Below, piece after piece: positions 34,033 to 43,093 of a stretch of DNA of 64,000 nt. Source of the stretch: CAZQKW01 sp964594075 (lineage in GTDB: Bacteria > Desulfobacterota > WTBG01 > CAIYCZ01). The translations under genes were made by a program, and so were the position numbers. The notes under the pieces are model-generated. The model searched no databases, had not been told where the DNA came from, and saw nothing but the letters and a program-made list of their open reading frames with translations. How positions within the stretch are numbered: the first letter of the stretch is position 1; the number at the start of each line of letters is the position of its first letter. The DNA is taken from positions 17,143 through 81,142 of the forward strand of contig CAZQKW010000011.1 in assembly GCA_964594075.1 (NCBI GenBank), in the 5' to 3' direction.

Positions 34033-34254
34033 ATGTTAGATATAACCAAAAAGACACTCACACTTGAACCCCGGGAAGTTATGGAACTTGAGCGGATTAT
34101 TATTGATGATGACCGGGAAGGTGCTTTTCAGTTTTTAAAAAAGAACATTTACCAGAGATTTATTGCTTCGCAGCAAGATCATCTCAAATCACACTTTGAT
34201 GGGTGCAGCGATCCGGCTACTTCATTTTCCCAGGGGCAAACAAGTAAAAAATAA
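34033..34254 (+). CDS. small protein of unknown function
   Basis: A 73-residue protein from ATG 34033 with GGAGG seven bases upstream. Charged and helical (LEPREVMELERIIIDDDREGAFQFLKKNIYQRFIASQQDHLKSHFDG), no membrane segment, one Cys. It lies 22 bases after the permease and 33 bases before the cytochrome gene, so it is in the same transcript. Not recognised. Confidence 0.6.
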   Translation: MLDITKKTLTLEPREVMELERIIIDDDREGAFQFLKKNIYQRFIASQQDHLKSHFDGCSDPATSFSQGQTSKK

Positions 34255-34287
34255 TTTATTCAAATTCTTCCATCAATTTTTTATAGG

Positions 34288-36216
34288 ATGATGCTCATGA
34301 AAAAAATTATTCTTTTTTTAATCTTTGGTGCATTTTTCCCCTTAATCTTAATTGCTAAAACAGAGAGTAAAACTAATTCATTTACCGGTGTATGCCCTCC
34401 CTTTTACATTAAAGACGAACGGGGAGAGATTATTAATCCCGTTACAAATCAAAACACGGATGTTCCTTATAGTCCAAAGCAAACCTGCGGAACAGCAGGC
34501 TGTCACAATTATGAAAAAATCACTATGGGTTATCACTTTCAGCAGGGAAAAGACGAACAGCCAAGTCAGAAGTTAAAAGAACTCTATCAGTGGGTTTTAA
34601 GCCCCGGCCAGTACGGCGGCCGGTGGTGAACGCCGGCACCCAACTTTCGCCAGTTGGCGAAAAAAGAAAACAGCTCAGCCGCTGTAATTGACTTAACGTC
34701 TTTTGAGTTTGCCACAGCCGCTGCCTGCGGAAGCTGTCACCCTGGCGGCGGTCCCCTTGAGTACGACCGCAAAGGCAACCGTTATGACGTGTTTGCTGCG
34801 GACCCTAAAAATAATATCACCTCAGGAGGTGACAACGGGTTTGATGGCGACTATTTTAAAGCCCGCTGGGCGGAATCCGGGGTGGTTGAAGCTGATTGTC
34901 TTCTGTGCCACAGCCCCAGTTATGATATGAGTGCAAGAAACAAGCAGCTTGCAGTGTTTAATTATAAGTGGTCAGCATCGGCAGGGGCTGGTATCGCGCG
35001 CGTAACGGGGGAGGTAAAAAAAGGTGAGAAGCCGGTTATCCAGTACCAAACTGATAAATTTAACAGCGACGGACATTTATCTGTGCCCATAATCAAGGAG
35101 GTTCCCACGGAGAACTGTTTGTTCTGCCATGCAGAGACAGACTGGAAGAAGAAAGGCACCAGTTACAGCCATCGCTTTGATGTGCATCTGCGAGCTGGCA
35201 TAAAATGTATTGAGTGCCATCCGGCAGGAACCAGTGCTGCCGATAGCCGAATCAACAGCAAAGAAGAGCACCATTTTGCAAAGGGTGATGATCCGGGGAC
35301 TTTGGTGAGAGATGATCTTGATAATACAGTGATCACCTGTCAACAATGCCACGAAAAAGGTTTGCACCGAGCTCCTCTTATGAAGCACGCTTCATTCACT
35401 GATGGCAGCTTTGAAGTGCATCAGGAGAAAATCTCCTGCCAGGCCTGCCATGTTCCTCAGAAAGCGGTCAAGCCAGCACTCATTCAGGATAGCGTTGTAT
35501 TGAACCCCAAACCCCGCGTGCCGGGTTTAAAACGCATCTGGTCATTCTATGGTCCTGATGTCAAGCCGTGGAATTACTACGGAGAAGTTGACCTGACAAA
35601 AGGCAAAGGTAAACCGTTGTATTTTTATACCCCGCAACTGCGCTGGTATAAGGAAAAAATATATCCGGTCAGCAGTCTTTATTCCATCTGGTATGGATTG
35701 AAGACCAATGGGAAGAACGGTCTTGATCAGGTTTTTATGCAGGATATCGGGGACATGTGGTCTAACGCACAAGACTATCCCCTTCTTGCCAGCATAACCG
35801 ATGATAATGGTGACGGCTTCAAGGAGGTTAACCGCTCAGAAGAAATTGACGCAGCAATTGCTTCCATGACAGCATATTTGAAGAAAAAGGGCAAACTCAA
35901 TAAAGACCAGAAGGTTGTCTTGGTCAAGGGAAATGAAGCGCATCTGTCTGGCAAAGAGAAAGTTATGTTAGAGAAGCAGCCCTATGAATACTCAGCATAC
36001 GGTGCCACCTTCAAATTGAGCCATGATATTGCACCGGCCAGCGCTGCCCTTGGCGCCGGGGGCTGTGCAGATTGCCACCGCAAAGAGGCGCCATTTTTTA
36101 CTCAACTTTATATGGCAGAGCCATTCGGCGAAGATGGAAAGATCCAATGGTTGCCGGCTTATAAGGTGCTCAATTACAGCGAAGAGGCTCTAAAGGAGCA
36201 GACTCAGGAAAGGTGA
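34288..36216 (+). CDS. extKL: selenocysteine-containing octahaem cytochrome c, ExtKL-like (in-frame UGA at 34627)
   Basis: Two frames, 34288-34629 and 34654-36216, are in the same phase and separated only by TGA at 34627-34629 (codon 114). Reading it as Sec gives one protein of 642 residues: signal peptide (MKKIILFLIFGAFFPLILIAK), a CX4CH motif (CGTAGCH), the block SPGQYGGRW-Sec, then seven CXXCH haem motifs (CGSCH, CLLCH, CLFCH, CIECH, CQQCH, CQACH, CADCH). A hairpin with GU in its loop lies 16 bases after the UGA. The split matches the extK/extL arrangement in Geobacter-type selenite/tellurite gene sets. The protein would be periplasmic or surface-exposed and work with the porin that follows. 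A sense-to-stop mutation is the alternative. Confidence 0.8.
34645..34662 (+). promoter_or_regulatory. SECIS-like hairpin after the UGA of the ExtKL-like gene
   Basis: TTTCGCC-AGTT-GGCGAAA forms seven perfect pairs with a tetraloop whose second base is G followed by U. The loop begins 22 bases after the UGA, inside the window used for bacterial SECIS elements. A competing CCAAC/GTTGG pairing (34640-34657) also exists. Confidence 0.6.
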
Positions 36217-36241
36217 TGTGCGATTTTGTAGAATGATATAA

Positions 36242-37579
36242 ATGCAGAAAGGCTTTAACAGCGTTATTATTATTATAAGCGTGCTTATTCCTCATATCCT
36301 ATACGGAGCCTCGGATGTTGCACATACAAATATCTGGAATCCGTTAAAGGGTATTGCGCTCGGTTCAGGTAAATTTGATATATCTGGCAGCTTGCGGCTT
36401 CGTTATGAATATGTGGAAAATTATAACAGAAAAGAATACGGGCTTAAAAAGAATGACGGCTTTTTGCTGCAGCGGTTCAGACTGGAATTTGATGTGCACT
36501 GGGAAGACCGCCTGCGACTTTTTCTGCAGTTCCAGGATGCACGGGTATTTGACTATAAGCTCAAAGATCGTGATTTTATTAGCAATCCCAATAAAGACGA
36601 ACATGAGCTGCACCAGGCATTTGTAGAAGCACAGCCGGCATCTGTCGTTCCTGTCTATCTGAAGCTGGGCAGGCAGGTGATTGAGTATGGTGACAGTCGC
36701 ATCTTCGGCCCCGGCGATTGGGGAAACACGGGGCGCGTGTTATGGGATGCAGCCAAGATCAGTTATCATGACGAGAACTGTGCCATAGATACATTTTACG
36801 GCAGACGAATAATACATGATCCGCACCAATTTAATGATCATTATGACCGACAGGCGTATGGTTTGTATGGCACTATTTTTATGCCGCAGAAGAACGTTTT
36901 TGACGTCTTTTATGTCCTGGAACTTGACAATGAAAAAGACACCCAAGGAGAGTCAGGAAGTTACGGCGATCTGCGAGTGCATACCGCGGGGTTTAGAATG
37001 GCCGGGACATACCAGCGGTTTGATTATGACACGACCTATGCCCGTCAGTTTGGCGGCTGGGGACCAGACACAATGAGGGCTTGGGCATTACATACCGGCG
37101 GTGGCTATACATTTTCTACCCTCTGGTCTCCACGCATCGGGATAGATTATGCGTATGGTTCCGGTGATGATGACCCAACAGACGGAAAACACAAAACATT
37201 CAACCCGGCATTTGGCTCTATGGACAAATACTACGGGTGGATGAATCTTTTTTCATGGCGAAACATTATTAACTGGCAATTCAGTGCATCGGTGAGACCT
37301 CACCGGAAACTGAATCTTGTTCTTGACTATCACATGTTCCGTTTAGCCCAGAACAAGGATGCCTGGTACAGCACCGGCCCTGCATACCGGCGGGATGAAA
37401 CGGGAAAGAGCGGCAGCGATGTGGGCGAGGAAATTGATTTTACCCTTCACTTTTCTGTAACAGAGCATCTAAAACTCAGGGCAGGTTATGCACACTTCTT
37501 CCCGGGAGATTTTGTTGAGAACACCGGCGCGCATGGAAGTGCAGATTGGGTCCATTGCCAGTGGCTTTGGTTTTTTTAA
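36242..37579 (+). CDS. outer-membrane porin (alginate-export-like, ExtI-like)
   Basis: A 445-residue protein with a signal peptide (SVIIIISVLIPHILYGAS) and alternating beta strands rich in aromatic residues. The segment GKFDISGSLRLRYEYVENYNRKEYGLKKNDGFLLQRFRLEFDVHWEDRLRLFLQFQDARVFDYK is typical of alginate-export-type porins, and the C-terminus ends in Phe (QWLWFF), the outer membrane assembly signal. It begins 25 bases after the multihaem cytochrome, as ExtI follows ExtKL in selenite/tellurite reduction operons. It may form a porin-cytochrome conduit. The substrate is not visible. Confidence 0.75.
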   Translation: MQKGFNSVIIIISVLIPHILYGASDVAHTNIWNPLKGIALGSGKFDISGSLRLRYEYVENYNRKEYGLKKNDGFLLQRFRLEFDVHWEDRLRLFLQFQDARVFDYKLKDRDFISNPNKDEHELHQAFVEAQPASVVPVYLKLGRQVIEYGDSRIFGPGDWGNTGRVLWDAAKISYHDENCAIDTFYGRRIIHDPHQFNDHYDRQAYGLYGTIFMPQKNVFDVFYVLELDNEKDTQGESGSYGDLRVHTAGFRMAGTYQRFDYDTTYARQFGGWGPDTMRAWALHTGGGYTFSTLWSPRIGIDYAYGSGDDDPTDGKHKTFNPAFGSMDKYYGWMNLFSWRNIINWQFSASVRPHRKLNLVLDYHMFRLAQNKDAWYSTGPAYRRDETGKSGSDVGEEIDFTLHFSVTEHLKLRAGYAHFFPGDFVENTGAHGSADWVHCQWLWFF

Positions 37580-37610
37580 GCTGTTATAAATATAGGAAAG
37601 GAGTAATTGT

Positions 37611-38024
37611 ATGAAAATTACCATCATCGGCGTGGTCCCTCCCTGTCCCCGGTGCCAGCGGATTTACGATCTAACTATAGAAGCGGTTAACGAATTGGGG
37701 GCAAAAGCAGAGATAAAGAAAATTGCCTATGATTCTGATGAAGCAAAACAGTTCGGCAGGGTGGGCACTGTTCATGATATTGCCGAATGGGCGCAGATTG
37801 ACATCGACTGGAGAAAAATCTGGGACATTGCCACAGAAGGCTGGTCGCAGGAACTTGATGAACTGATGATGCCGTGCAAACAGCGGGCCGGCATTGAAGG
37901 ATGGCTGATGACTCCGGTATTGTTGCTTGACGACACGGTTGCCGCCATGGGCTATGTTCCAGACAAAGAATACATCAAAACAGCAATAAAAAAACACTTG
38001 CAGAAAGGAGCGCACAACGCATGA
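37611..38024 (+). CDS. thioredoxin-like protein with CPRC motif
   Basis: A 137-residue protein whose first half is a thioredoxin-like fold (MKITIIGVVPPCPRCQRIYDLTIEAVNELG) with an active CxxC. The middle has an unusual Trp-rich insert (EWAQIDIDWRKIWDIATEGWSQELDELMMPCKQRAG) and an additional Cys. The C-terminal part (MTPVLLLDDTVAAMGYVPDKEYIKTAI) resembles the cis-Pro region. It overlaps the next small thioredoxin-like gene by four bases. Possible role: reducing metalloid-protein intermediates. Confidence 0.7.
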   Translation: MKITIIGVVPPCPRCQRIYDLTIEAVNELGAKAEIKKIAYDSDEAKQFGRVGTVHDIAEWAQIDIDWRKIWDIATEGWSQELDELMMPCKQRAGIEGWLMTPVLLLDDTVAAMGYVPDKEYIKTAIKKHLQKGAHNA

Positions 38025-38251
38025 AAATCGAAATTCTGGGAACCGGTTGCCCGAAATGTAAGAAGCTTTTTGAGAATGCTCAGGAAGCGGCAAAAGCGCT
38101 CGGTATAGCAGCCGAGATAGTAAAAGTGGAAGATATCCAGCAGATCATGAATGCCGGCGTCATGATTACGCCGGCACTGGCAGTTGACGGCGAGGTCAAG
38201 GCTGCGGGAAAAGTATTAAGTGTGGATGAAATCAAGAAAATTATCGAGTAA
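38021..38251 (+). CDS. small thioredoxin-like (redox-active disulfide) protein
   Basis: A 76-residue protein with ILGTGCPKCKKLFENAQEAAKALG, the CxxC of glutaredoxin-like proteins found in many anaerobes, and the cis-Pro block MITPALAVDGEVKAAGKV. It overlaps the preceding gene by four bases and leads to ArsF- and ArsG-like genes, as such proteins do in arsEFG-type sets. A paralogue is at 42325-42567. Confidence 0.8.
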   Translation: MKIEILGTGCPKCKKLFENAQEAAKALGIAAEIVKVEDIQQIMNAGVMITPALAVDGEVKAAGKVLSVDEIKKIIE

Positions 38252-38323
38252 GAGGGAAGCCGTTCAAAAGACACAAGACAAAGTAAAAGAGCAGCTTGCA
38301 CAACCCATTACGAGAGAGGTGGC

Positions 38324-38776
38324 ATGATGAAAAAAATACATCTGGTAATAATAATAGCTGCATGGTGCTGCGGTCTCGTGGCAAACAGCCTGTTCAATAG
38401 CGCCCGGGCAGAAACGCGGAAAGAGCAGAAACCGGATAAAGGAACCGTCGTCGCCTATTACTTTCATGGAAATTTCCGCTGTTATAGCTGTTTCACGATT
38501 GAACAGTATGCAAAAGAAGCAATTGAAAAATATTTTCCTGAACAGCTTAAAAACGGCAGGCTTTCATTTCAGCCCATAAATATTGAAGAGAAGGGAAATG
38601 AACATTTTATACAGGATTATCAGCTTTATACCCGCTCTCTGATCCTTGCTGTATTTAAGAATGGCAAACAGGTTAAGTGGATAAACCTTGAGAAAGTGTG
38701 GAATTATATTAGAGACCGGGATGCCTTTTATAACTATGTAAAAACCGAAGTTGAAAAATATTTAAAGCACCTATAA
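38324..38776 (+). CDS. arsF: ArsF-like (nitrophenyl compound nitroreductase subunit ArsF family) secreted protein
   Basis: A 150-residue protein with a signal peptide (VIIIAAWCCGLVANSLFNSARA) and a thioredoxin-like fold: VVAYYFHGNFRCYSCFTIEQYAKEAIEKYF, with a CxxC after the first strand. The pattern and the following ArsG-like permease fit the arsF family from nitroaromatic-arsenical gene sets. A direct role in reducing nitro-arsenicals here is an inference. A GAGAGAGG precedes the start. Confidence 0.72.
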   Translation: MMKKIHLVIIIAAWCCGLVANSLFNSARAETRKEQKPDKGTVVAYYFHGNFRCYSCFTIEQYAKEAIEKYFPEQLKNGRLSFQPINIEEKGNEHFIQDYQLYTRSLILAVFKNGKQVKWINLEKVWNYIRDRDAFYNYVKTEVEKYLKHL

Positions 38777-38780
38777 GCAA

Positions 38781-39476
38781 ATGGAACTGTCTTTTCTTCC
38801 GCTTGTTTCCGCTTTATGGCTGGGTATTCTGACATCGGTCAATCCCTGCCCGCTTGCTTCAAATATAGCGGCAGTGTCTTTTATCATGAAGCGCATAGAC
38901 AGATCTTCGGTTGTCTTGTCCTCGGGTTTTTCCTATACGCTGGGCAGAATGACCTGTTATACGGTTCTGGGCGTGCTGCTCACCTCATCGCTGCTGGCCA
39001 TTCCCCAGACTGCCCAGTTTCTGCAGAAACATATGAACCAGGTCATGGGACCGGTCTTACTGTTCACCGGGTTATTTTTGCTCGGTCTGATTAAAGTCCC
39101 CGTCACCAGCTTTTCATTATCGGACCGTGTCAACAGCCGTATGGCCGACACAGGTGTCATGAGCTCATTTCCGCTGGGTGTTCTATTTGCCCTCTCCTTT
39201 TGTCCGGCATCAGCCGCCATATTCTTCGGCAGTCTGCTGCCCCTGTCGCTCAAACATAGTTCACCCGTTTTATTTCCCGCGGTCTATGGTATTGGCACGG
39301 GCCTGCCGGTGATTGCGTTTGCGTTTTTTATTTCTTTCGGGGCAAAAAATATCGGCCTCCTGTTCAAGAAGGTGACCGCCGTTGAATACTGGATCAGAAA
39401 GGCAACCGGCATAATATTTATCCTGATCGGGATATATTATATCATGGTCCACATTTTCTATCTACAGATACTATAA
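38781..39476 (+). CDS. arsG: ArsG-like membrane transporter (CcdA/sulfite-exporter superfamily)
   Basis: A 231-residue protein with six membrane helices. It starts with SALWLGILTSVNPCPLASNIAAVSFI and has SFCPASAAIFFGSLLPLSLK in the second half; each half holds a CP motif as in CcdA/DsbD-type transporters. It starts four bases after the ArsF-like gene. ArsG-family members export aromatic aminoarsenicals; alternatively it could carry reducing power to the periplasm for the ArsF-like protein. Confidence 0.75.
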   Translation: MELSFLPLVSALWLGILTSVNPCPLASNIAAVSFIMKRIDRSSVVLSSGFSYTLGRMTCYTVLGVLLTSSLLAIPQTAQFLQKHMNQVMGPVLLFTGLFLLGLIKVPVTSFSLSDRVNSRMADTGVMSSFPLGVLFALSFCPASAAIFFGSLLPLSLKHSSPVLFPAVYGIGTGLPVIAFAFFISFGAKNIGLLFKKVTAVEYWIRKATGIIFILIGIYYIMVHIFYLQIL

Positions 39477-39510
39477 ATTGTTTTGGTATGGTTCGTTTGG
39501 TCAACAAACA

Positions 39511-40764
39511 ATGAAATTCAAACCTGAATTGCACGCAACTGTAGATGAGCACAATCGTTTAATCCTGCCACCAGAAATTGTTGCTCAATTAGGATTACGT
39601 CCCGGCAATAGCATTCCTATCAGTCCGGGACGGCACTGCATATCTGTGCGCCAGCCAATAACGCATCTGAAAAAGATCTATATTGAACCGACCAATCAAT
39701 GCAATTTGTCCTGCCGTATGTGCATTCGCTCGGTATGGAAAGAGCCTCTGGGGCAGATGACGCTTGAAACGTTCAATCATATTATTCAAAGTTTGCGCGA
39801 GCTTTCGGGACCGTTAACCGTTGTATTCGGCGGCTTCGGCGAGCCGTTGTTTCACCCGGATATCATCACCATGATAGCAGCCCTGAAAGAACTTGGCGCA
39901 TCGGTTGAATTAATTACCAATGGCACGTTGCTGACCGAAGAGTTTTCGCGCGCGTTCCTTGAAACCGGCATTGATGTGCTGTGGCTCTCCCTGGATGGCG
40001 CATCACCGGAAAGCTATGCCGATGTCCGGCTTGGAGCGATGCTGCCGGAAGTGCTGGCAAATATGTCCCGCCTGCGTTACAGTTCATGGGCATACCAGTA
40101 TCCCCAGCCGCATTTGGGTATCGTTTTCGTCGCTATGAAGCGCAATATTGCGGACCTGCCGGCAGTCATGACCATCGGGTCGCAACTGAAGGCTGATCGT
40201 TTTATTATAACTAATGTGCTTCCATATACTTCGGAACTGCTGCCCGAAGTGCTTTATACCCGAACCATAGGCGATATTGCTGTGGCGCCGTCTCCTTGGG
40301 CGCCGTATATCAATTTTTCAAAAATGGACATGAATGATGACACCCGGGAGACTCTCCATCGTGTGATCCGCTCCTGGCGAATAACCAGTTATCATAAAGA
40401 CGACATGGGCGAATCGGCAAATTATTGCCCGTTTATTGAAGGCGGCGCAACTGCGATAAGCTGGGACGGCTCGGTCAGTCCCTGCCTGCCGCTCATGCAT
40501 TCCCACGAAAGTTATTTGCACGACCGGCGGCGCTTTTCCCGGCGCCACGTCATCGGCAATATTGCAAACCAGTCGTTGCGTGATTTGTGGAACAACCCTC
40601 AGTATGTCGCCCTGCGACAACGGGTGCAGGACTTTGACTTCTCGCCGTGCACGTTTTGCGGCGGCTGCGATCTTTCGGAAGCCAATGAAGAAGATTGCTT
40701 CGGCAACGTCTTCCCGACCTGTGGCGGCTGTCTCTGGGCACAGGGTGTGATTCAATGTCCGTAA
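39511..40764 (+). CDS. radical SAM/SPASM maturase with AbrB-like N-terminus (tungsten cofactor oxidoreductase maturase type), copy 1
   Basis: A 417-residue protein from ATG 39511 (MKFKPELHATVDEHNRLILPPEI), whose first 50 residues look like an AbrB/SpoVT swapped hairpin. The radical SAM domain has CNLSCRMC (C-x3-C-x2-C) and GGFGEPLFHPDI. The C-terminal SPASM/twitch part is Cys-rich (CTFCGGCDL, CGGCLWAQGVIQCP). This layout is known for maturases of tungsten-cofactor oxidoreductases. The three AOR-type enzymes start about 6 kb to the right. The ribosome site is not obvious. Confidence 0.78.
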   Translation: MKFKPELHATVDEHNRLILPPEIVAQLGLRPGNSIPISPGRHCISVRQPITHLKKIYIEPTNQCNLSCRMCIRSVWKEPLGQMTLETFNHIIQSLRELSGPLTVVFGGFGEPLFHPDIITMIAALKELGASVELITNGTLLTEEFSRAFLETGIDVLWLSLDGASPESYADVRLGAMLPEVLANMSRLRYSSWAYQYPQPHLGIVFVAMKRNIADLPAVMTIGSQLKADRFIITNVLPYTSELLPEVLYTRTIGDIAVAPSPWAPYINFSKMDMNDDTRETLHRVIRSWRITSYHKDDMGESANYCPFIEGGATAISWDGSVSPCLPLMHSHESYLHDRRRFSRRHVIGNIANQSLRDLWNNPQYVALRQRVQDFDFSPCTFCGGCDLSEANEEDCFGNVFPTCGGCLWAQGVIQCP

Positions 40765-40787
40765 TTGCTGAAAGATTAAAAGAAAAA

Positions 40788-40851
40788 GGCGCACCGCTGT
40801 GAAAAAGGGTCTCACGAGTTGTTTTTCTTGCGCCCTCCTTGCCGGTGCGCC
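40788..40851. repeat. inverted repeat between the two radical SAM genes
   Basis: GGCGCACCG (40788-40796) is a perfect match to CGGTGCGCC (40843-40851); a shorter TGCGCC at 40829-40834 can compete for the left arm. The two pairings are mutually exclusive and lie just before the second gene's start at 40875, so the RNA could control its expression. No start-codon-proximal ribosome site is visible, which is consistent with such control. Confidence 0.45.
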
Positions 40852-40874
40852 CCTGTGCCTATTTGCCTCTGCTT

Positions 40875-42119
40875 ATGAAACTCAAACCCGATTCATACGC
40901 GCATATTGATAGCGACGGCCGGCTTGTTATTCCGCAGGAAATTGCATTCTGCTATGGATACAAACCCGGAGCCGTTGTGCCTCTGAATGAGGCTGAACAA
41001 AACATAACGTTGCGCTTGCCGCCCACCCACCTGAAAAAAGTCTATATAGAGCCTACCAATCGCTGCAATCTTGCGTGCCGCATGTGCATCCGCAGAACCT
41101 GGGATGAACCGCTGGGCAGAATGGCGCAAAATATTTTTAAGCGTATCCTTGAAGGCCTGCGTGATTTCTCTCCGACCCCTTCCATTGTGTTCGGCGGGTT
41201 TGGTGAACCGCTCTCTCATCCTGATATTGTGGCAATGGTTCAGGAAGCGAAACACCTCAAGGCGCAGGTGGAGTTGATTACCAATGCAACCCTGCTTTCT
41301 GAGGATCTTGCCCGCAGTCTCGTAGCCGCGCGTCTTGATGTGCTGTGGGTTTCAATTGAGGGGGCCAAAACGGCAAGTTATGCAGACGTGCGGTTAGGGG
41401 GTGAATTAACCACGGTGCTGGATAATATACGCCGGTTCCGCGACAGCAGACAGGCATACCGGACGGACATTGGCGTCGTGTTTGTTGCCATGAAACGCAA
41501 CGTCCACGAACTGCCGGCTGTCATGCAGCTCGCCAAAGACCTCGGCGCAAACCGTTTTCTGGTAACCAATGTTCTGCCCTATACAGAAGAGCTGTGCGCC
41601 GAAACGCTCTATACCTGCGAACCGATTCACGAGACCAATCCATTTTTAAATCTGAATAATTCGTTTGAACTTTGTAAAATGGATTTCAACGAGGCAACCA
41701 GCATGCCGCTGCAAACCATAATCCATCATGCGAGTATCCTGAACGACACTGCGACCAATGCCAGCATGATGCAGAATTACTGCCCTTTCATAGAGGGCGG
41801 TTCAGTTGCGATCTGCTGGGATGGACGTGTCAGCCCGTGTCTGCCGCTCATGCATACCCACACGAGTTTCTTAAGAGACCGAAAACGGCTTACCAAATGT
41901 TTTCATGTCGGCTCGATTGCGGATCAGGGTCTGAAGGAAATCTGGAATTCCGCTGTTAACATCGCTTTTCGGCGGCGCATCCAGGCCTTTATGTTTGCTT
42001 CCTGCACGTCGTGCAAAGGCTGTGAGCTGGCGGAGAAGAATGAAACAGACTGTTTGGGCAATGGCTTTCCATCCTGCGGCGGCTGTTTATGGGCGCAGGG
42101 ATACATCCGGTGTCCGTAA
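40875..42119 (+). CDS. radical SAM/SPASM maturase with AbrB-like N-terminus, copy 2
   Basis: A 414-residue paralogue of the preceding gene. It starts MKLKPDSYAHIDSDGRLVIPQEI and has the radical SAM motif CNLACRMC, GGFGEPLSHPDI, then the Cys-rich end CTSCKGCELAEKNETDCLGN...CGGCLWAQGYIRCP. The two proteins agree over most of their length, which indicates tandem duplication. One copy may serve each type of AOR in the right half of the window, or they may form a heterodimer. Confidence 0.78.
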   Translation: MKLKPDSYAHIDSDGRLVIPQEIAFCYGYKPGAVVPLNEAEQNITLRLPPTHLKKVYIEPTNRCNLACRMCIRRTWDEPLGRMAQNIFKRILEGLRDFSPTPSIVFGGFGEPLSHPDIVAMVQEAKHLKAQVELITNATLLSEDLARSLVAARLDVLWVSIEGAKTASYADVRLGGELTTVLDNIRRFRDSRQAYRTDIGVVFVAMKRNVHELPAVMQLAKDLGANRFLVTNVLPYTEELCAETLYTCEPIHETNPFLNLNNSFELCKMDFNEATSMPLQTIIHHASILNDTATNASMMQNYCPFIEGGSVAICWDGRVSPCLPLMHTHTSFLRDRKRLTKCFHVGSIADQGLKEIWNSAVNIAFRRRIQAFMFASCTSCKGCELAEKNETDCLGNGFPSCGGCLWAQGYIRCP

Positions 42120-42324
42120 AACACGGGAGAAAGAATTCACGGAATCACGGGTCCGCTTGGTGCTTGGGGGCATGAACCATTACGTGCAGCCCCTGGTAAT
42201 TAAATTTTGGCCTTGTTGAGAATTTTTCATTACCGCAGGTCGTTGAAAATTGTTATAAAAAGGTCTGTGAAAATATATCTCAAATCTCTTGGGATAGGAT
42301 TTCGGATAGAGAAAGGGGGTGGAT

Positions 42325-42567
42325 ATGCTCACCATTAGAATACTGGGCACTGGCTGTGCAAGCTGCGATAATCTGCACCAAGAAGTTATAAACACTCTGG
42401 CCGAGCTGAACATTGCCGCTGATGTCCGCCACGAACGCAATGTCGCGGAATTCTATAAATACGGCGTGGCAGCAACGCCCGCGCTGGTTATTAATGGAAA
42501 GGTAAAGGCGGCTGGCAGAGTCCCGTCAAAAAGAGAGATTGTCGAGTGGGTAAAAGCCGCCGGATGA
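42325..42567 (+). CDS. small thioredoxin-like protein
   Basis: An 80-residue protein from ATG 42325 (a GTG at 42319 lies inside the ribosome site). It has IRILGTGCASCDNLHQEVINTLAELN and the cis-Pro block AATPALVINGKVKAAGRVPS. It is a paralogue of the gene at 38021-38251. It lies between the radical SAM genes and the convergent thioesterase gene. A redox carrier role is likely. Confidence 0.75.
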   Translation: MLTIRILGTGCASCDNLHQEVINTLAELNIAADVRHERNVAEFYKYGVAATPALVINGKVKAAGRVPSKREIVEWVKAAG

Positions 42568-42599
42568 AATTCTTGAGACCCAGCCCGGGAAACATGCCG

Positions 42600-43022
42600 T
42601 TAAACAAACGGCAGCGGCTTGCCGGTGCGGAATGCAAGCGCCTGGCAGGTGGCAATAAGCCGACCATCCTGATCATGCACTCGAATATCATAGGTTGCGG
42701 TCTGCTTGGTGCTGCTGATTTCCCGCGCCTCGGCGCGCAGTCTTCCCCTGCCTTTTGGACTTGACACATAGGTGACACTGACATTAAGCGCCACCGTAAC
42801 CACCCCGCAGGTCTGGCATACTGTTTCAAATGCCTCGTCAATTAAAGAAAAGATGGCGCCGCCGTGTGCCCGGCTGAAAATGTTGTCCATGGTCTCCGGC
42901 TCGTAGGTCATCTGCACTGCTGAAAAGCCTTCCTCAAGCGCCACCAGTTCCAGCTTCATCAACTGCGCAAACGGCTCCCTTTCTACGATCTGCTGAATAG
43001 CTTGTTTGACTTGTGGGTCCAT
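42600..43022 (-). CDS. PaaI-like hotdog-fold thioesterase
   Basis: A 140-residue hotdog protein: KLELVALEEGFSAVQMTYEPETMDNIFSRAHGGAIFSLIDEAFETVC, with the HGG motif of the PaaI/YdiI group, then VALNVSVTYVSSPKGRGRLRAEARE and TATYDIRVHDQDGRLIATCQALAFRTG. It hydrolyses acyl-CoA thioesters, often aromatic ones. It is convergent with the thioredoxin-like gene and may belong to fatty acid or aromatic metabolism. Confidence 0.85.
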   Translation of the reverse strand: MDPQVKQAIQQIVEREPFAQLMKLELVALEEGFSAVQMTYEPETMDNIFSRAHGGAIFSLIDEAFETVCQTCGVVTVALNVSVTYVSSPKGRGRLRAEAREISSTKQTATYDIRVHDQDGRLIATCQALAFRTGKPLPFV

Positions 43023-43093
43023 GCTGTCTCCTCGCCGCTCAATGTTTAGCGCATATCATTTAAAACCGCCCCTTTTATGTTTCCGGCATTAGG

